A DNA stretch of 64,000 nt from Siphonodentalium dalli (Eukaryota > Mollusca > Scaphopoda > Gadilida > Siphonodentaliidae). The stretch spans positions 83,106,705-83,170,704 of the forward strand of contig CP136067.1 in the NCBI GenBank assembly GCA_032622095.1. Reading direction: 5' to 3'. Each line of letters opens with the position of its first letter. Within the stretch, counting starts at the first letter, position 1. A model generated the notes under the pieces. The model ran no database searches and had not been told where the DNA came from. It was given only the letters and a program-made list of their open reading frames with translations. Shown here one piece after another: positions 59,637 to 64,000 of this stretch. Made by a program: the position numbers and the translations under genes.

Positions 59637-59913
59637 ATGGCTTTCAAGAACAAGGTAAATTGTGTTAGGCCAATGCATTCGCAGGTAGCTCCAGTCATGA
59701 AAGAGTTAAGTAATATTGTTAAAGGAGATAACTCAACATAAGCGGGAACTGTTATTGATTGACGACACAATCATACCAATTATCCAGCTGTTTTGTTTTC
59801 TCTCACCAATATATAGATCCTATTGTTACCCAATAGTAGAGTTTTACTTCGTAAATCATTGGGATTTAGAATTAACTGGTTAACCCCAAATTCGCGTTTG
59901 TAACGCCACAACG

Positions 59914-60056
59914 AACTGTTGCCCGCCCTGAATTAACTGTTGCCCGGTTTGCAATCACGGTCAGCTTTCGTGACGTCACGAGTGAACTGTTGCCCGACCC
60001 GAGCTAACTGTTGACTGGCTCCGAGCGAACTGTTGACTGGCCCGAACGAACTGTTA
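59914..60056 (+). promoter_or_regulatory. Phased cluster of AACTGTTG motifs with CRE
   Basis: AACTGTTG occurs at 59914, 59935, 59985, 60006 and 60028, with AACTGTTA at 60049. The spacings are 21, 50, 21, 22 and 21 bp, close to two helical turns. AACTG with either neighbour fits the Myb core YAAC(T/G)G in part. A perfect CRE, TGACGTCA, lies at 59971-59978, and a second TTTGCAAT...GTGACGT phrase follows at 60062-60078. The motif recurs at the tip of the nearby hairpin. Whether this is regulatory or just a transposon subrepeat is inference. Confidence 0.4.
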
Positions 60057-60238
60057 CATGGTTTGCAATTTCCGTGACGTTTCGGCTATTTCCGGAAATA
60101 GAGACTACATGTGCTTTTTGCATTCAGATACATGGCCTTATATTCCACATAGTTCTCATAATTCGAAATAACACTATTAAAGAGTGTGATTAATTAGCAA
60201 TGACCTGATTATATACAAGTAAATGTATTGGGTAACAA

Positions 60239-60413
60239 AGCAATTATTTCATGTGTCTTTTGGGAACATGCAAAATTGTTGTCCCTCGGTATCAGGAATG
60301 ACTATCGAACTGTTGCCCTCGGCCTACGGCCTTGGTCAACAGTTCGATAGTCATTCCTGATACTTCGGGACAACAATTTGGACTGTTCCCAAAAGACACA
60401 TGAAATAATTGCT
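60239..60413. repeat. Long hairpin with 77-bp arms
   Basis: The arms at 60239-60315 and 60337-60413 match at about 71 of 77 positions. The 21-base loop contains GGCCTACGGCC. The inner end of each arm is the AACTGTTG motif of the neighbouring cluster. It is probably a foldback or MITE-type element, or a hairpin RNA source. No target duplication was recognised. Confidence 0.85.
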
Positions 60414-61207
60414 TACTATCACAGTGAATTATGTCACGTATTAATCATCGAAAACAATTGACTATTCTGTTTACTACACACTCTCTACCATTAAAATTCG
60501 TTAATGTTATAGAAAATATATGACAAAATAGGCCACGATTAGCTGTTTGTTCCGTGAAGTTGCGTGAATGAAAACGGCATTTGAATATTTCCGGACAAGA
60601 ACCTATACGCCATAATTTGGCTGAAAATGGGGGCAAGATGTTTCACATCGCAGCCTGTTCTCCCGAAAACTAGCATATTATCTGCATACAATATAACTTG
60701 TATTTGGTAGATAATCAGTCTATGTAAACATACACTCAAATTCATACTGATACTGAGTCTATTGCATTCCCATCAACTTTTCATTTCTGAACGGTTGTGG
60801 GCTTCCCCCAAATTACGTCACACGCACTAAATATAAATATGAAATTAGTTGTAATTGACAGGCGTAAACATGGTCACGTGCCAGTGCCGTCATGGCCGCT
60901 TCAACCCTGTGAAGCCGATTCTAAGAATCGGAATTAATAGTTGCAGGGTTTGTGACTTTTTGTTCGGCGGTTGTTTTACTGACAATAAAGGGAAACAGCT
61001 AACTTCCGGGATCCAAAATAATATGTACAATAACTAAGACAGATCTTCTTGAAATTATAAAAAAAATGTCAATTTATGTGGATCTCTTGGACTCAGAACG
61101 AAGTATTTTTTAGATTGGCCAGGCGATTTGTCGACCATGTTGTCAAAAAATAACACAAATCAACGGCCACGAATAAAAAATACATGAATGTCGGGACTAT
61201 CTGCTAA

Positions 61208-61369
61208 AACAACTACAGAACTAAAAAAAAGTTAAATGACATAACAAAACGATCTATCAGTTCCCCAGTACCGGCAGTAGTACCACCGCAGCCAAAACGA
61301 GCGAAGAGCAACCCAATTCTACCACCAACCCCACCGAAACCCACCCGACCTTACACAGCCGTATTATAA
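61208..61369 (+). other. Proline-rich open segment, possible exon
   Basis: Fifty-three codons are open to a TAA at 61367-61369, with no ATG in the frame. The peptide has a basic start (KKKLNDITKRS), then VPAVVPPQPKRAKSNPILPP and TPPKPTRPYTAVL. That composition is unlike chance translation of this A/T-rich region and unlike the nearby repeats. A CTAAAAC...CTACAG just upstream could serve as branch point and acceptor, but the pyrimidine tract is poor. It could be the last exon of an unseen gene or a retro-fragment. Confidence 0.3.
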
Positions 61370-61746
61370 GCTCCAACGATTGGCCAGTTGTACCCTAATT
61401 ACATTTGCCCGCAATCCAAATTCCGGTGATTCTTGATTTTAAACTTTCGACCGCTCGTCAACAATCTACTTTATTTGTCGATTTGTGAATTTCTCTTCCG
61501 GTATAACATGACGTCATGGATACTATTTTAACAACATTTAGCCACACCTTCGGAATTTCCACACCGAGAGCACGTGACATGTTACTAGTTTTTTTATTGG
61601 GGCACACATTTCTTGGAGCTAAGTTTTGATTGGCGGTAATTACAAGGAATCCCGGGTTTGGGAAATGAAAACTGAACGAAAGGTCGTCAGACCCACTATT
61701 TTTTATATGTGGGTATGTAGTTTACTCCAGACTGGTAGATAATATG

Positions 61747-61834
61747 CTTAGAATCGCCTTATTTTGAGTCGATAATGTGCTGAAAATGACAACAATTTAG
61801 TCGCATTATCGACTCATAATGAGGCGATTCTAAG
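61747..61834. repeat. Inverted repeat, 33-bp arms
   Basis: The arms at 61747-61779 and 61802-61834 match at about 30 of 33 positions around a 22-base spacer. Each arm contains GAGTCGATAAT. Probably a short foldback element. Confidence 0.75.
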
Positions 61835-64000
61835 TAGATTATTTGTGGACAATGACACAAATAAGCCAAAGCACGACTTTTCATATGCACGCTTTTTAAC
61901 AGGTGTTTTCACTGTGGCCCGCGCCATAAAACGAGATAAAGGGTAAGAGTCCATTATCTGCTTATTTCAGAATCAAATGATCACGTTATGTACATATTTC
62001 ACGTTATCGGTCGATTACGTGCGTATTTCTACGCGAAAATGTTGCACATCGAAGTGAGTTTTCATCGTTTTCTACAGCTATATAAATAAATGAACTCATC
62101 AAGATAGCTAATGAGCGATGTATCAATTGTGCCTGTTCATTGTGAATAAGTATTACTGTTCAGCTGTGTTCACGCTGGACCGGAAAATATTTTGGCCAAT
62201 TTTTTTGCCAATTCTGATATCTTTTGTCAAAGTTTAAATTAAATCCTCGTTTGTTTTCTTGTCTCACAATTACTGAATATTTTTGTTTTATTTAACATCT
62301 AACATTCTATATAATTATGTCCGTACTTTCAAATGCCGTGTTTTGATTTCTTTAATCCCATCATTGTTACTTGACAATATACCACTACCCACCACCTATC
62401 ATTCAGCCTATGACAGACAAAGAAATAATTTTTGTTAATCCTCATTACTGTTTTATTTCATTTGGTGGCACATTATTTGATAGTGAATTGCCATGAGTAC
62501 CTTGTGTTGCATATTAAGCTATATCACATAATCAATTAACAGAAGATCACACTATAAATGTGATTGTCATGTCGCTCCCGTTACAAAATCAATTTGGGTT
62601 TTTTAATTTCCGATTTTGGGGTAAAAAAAATTGCCAAAAGTGTGGGCAAATGAAATTTTAGTTTTTGCCATTTTCGAACAAAATTGGCTATTGGCCTATT
62701 GGAGCGTCAACCCTGTTCTTGAGACAATATAACTGATCAAGTGCATGATTTTGGTCACCATTTTCGAATTTCTGAAATTTGAACGCCAAAATCTCCTTAA
62801 CGCATGTTTTGCCAATATCTCTTTAACTTAAATCTCCTTAACGCACGTTTTTCAAATATTTCCTCGTATTTCAAAATGGATTTTCTCAAAATCTGCCAGG
62901 AATGTCTTTGTGAAATTTGGTGCGAGCGATTATTGTGACACAATATTTAAGAACCATCGACCAATTGCATATTATAACCTCATTTACTTAACTTGTGTTC
63001 AAAATGTCACCGCTTTCAGGTACCAAGAATTTCTGCAAAATATATATAGGTGCAGTTCATATATTCATGATATCATAACTAAAGATCATGAGAGGAGCCT
63101 TAAGTATTCTTGATTCGTGAAATTTGTTGATTATTTTCATTTAGAAAGGCAACTACCCATAAATAATATTGTATATTTGAGAATTTTCATGTTATAAATA
63201 ATTGGGCTCAGACGATTTGTGGGTCATGGGTTCATAACCAAGTTAAAGATGACCACCATATCACAAAATGGTATAATTATAAAGATACTTTACCGTCATT
63301 TTCCTATTTTGGCTGAATGTCCACAAAACAGCCATCGGCAGTTTCTGTGAATACGTTTGGACACTGGTCACAGTTACCCTAAGTCAAACCATATATATCA
63401 TCTGACATTTATTAACAGAAGATAATTTTATATTTAATGTTAGTCCATGCATTAATTGGCTTTGCTCTTAGAAAAATCAGCGAACGAAACTTTTACGAAA
63501 GCCAATCACAATTTGCAAAGTATTTGATTTCACAAATCCACTCTTCCCGACGTGCATGGCCACGGTAAATGAAAACCAAACAAACAGGAATCAATATCAA
63601 ACTTGTTATAGGAAGAGCTGAGACAGACCATCTCTGTAAACTACATAAGGTATCTAAATTTAATAAAGATACCAGTACTCAATTCAATTCAATCTGGACA
63701 AAACTTGGGGAATAACAGTATAGGCCCTGTAATAATTGCATGGTACCGGTAACCGTAAAATATAATACATATGTTCACTTCAGTGTAATTGTAGTCTACA
63801 TAGTTTATATAGCGCATGTATGTAGCTGAAGGATCTAATGACTCGCACGTATTGTCTATTGTGTGAAATATTACAGACTCGCACATGACATATTGAACGC
63901 AGACGTTCCACGCTATATACTGCCAAATTCCCAGTACATTGGACACATAAGTTCGTTCATAATATATAAAGAGAAAGTATGTTCCCACTGTACTGGGAAT
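61835..64000. other. Unassigned intergenic DNA
   Basis: A/T-rich. The phrase AAATCTCCTTAACGCA(T/C)GTTTT occurs twice near 62790 and 62827. No gene, RNA or transposon boundary recognised. A 99-codon minus-strand frame at 63689-63988 has no recognised motif. Confidence 0.5.

Overview
The window looks like animal nuclear DNA, most likely a marine invertebrate. The evidence is its AT-rich, repeat-dense texture, an intronless class A GPCR, broken non-LTR retrotransposons, a tRNA-derived SINE, Helitron-like elements and foldback elements. Some satellite-like motifs, such as short 'gggccgtaactc' phrases, remind me of mollusc repeats, but I cannot fix the taxon. I see no bacterial-style operon, no CRISPR array and no stand-alone RNA gene. 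Only one frame looks like an intact host gene: the GPCR at 56887-57921.

Layout. 1-7493: a head-to-tail run of short Helitron-like elements (5' TC, 3' hairpin plus CTAG) carrying a 122-bp satellite, then a longer one with a fresh 570-bp duplication. 7.5-12.4 kb: mostly unassigned, with a decayed transposon-derived ORF at 8330-9172. About 12.45-20.7 kb: a long decayed APE-type non-LTR retrotransposon (ORF1 remnant, endonuclease, reverse transcriptase, C-terminal zinc knuckle), split by a poly-G-ended DNA transposon, a 170-bp-repeat element and a SINE.

18231-33499: the 3' part of that retrotransposon, its SINE and about 570 bp of flank are amplified into five tandem units of about 3.05 kb. 35.7-40.7 kb: a giant imperfect inverted repeat built from two opposed copies of a transposon-derived gene, with two smaller foldback elements nested inside. 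41.0-43.0 kb: a second, 5'-truncated retrotransposon of the same family on the minus strand, with a long (ATC)n run in its 3' region.

43.56-48.23 kb: more Helitron-like elements (minus, then plus) around a repeat rich in ATGGCGGC motifs. 49.3-55.06 kb: a modular mosaic of direct and inverted copies. 56.9-57.9 kb: the GPCR. 59.5-61.9 kb: several hairpins and a helically phased AACTGTTG motif cluster. 62-64 kb: nothing recognised.

Most of the window is therefore a record of transposition, nesting and tandem or inverted amplification. The most unusual items are the zero-gap Helitron concatemers, the five-unit retrotransposon/SINE array, the giant inverted dimer, the phased motif cluster beside a 77-bp hairpin, and a GPCR that has lost several near-universal residues.
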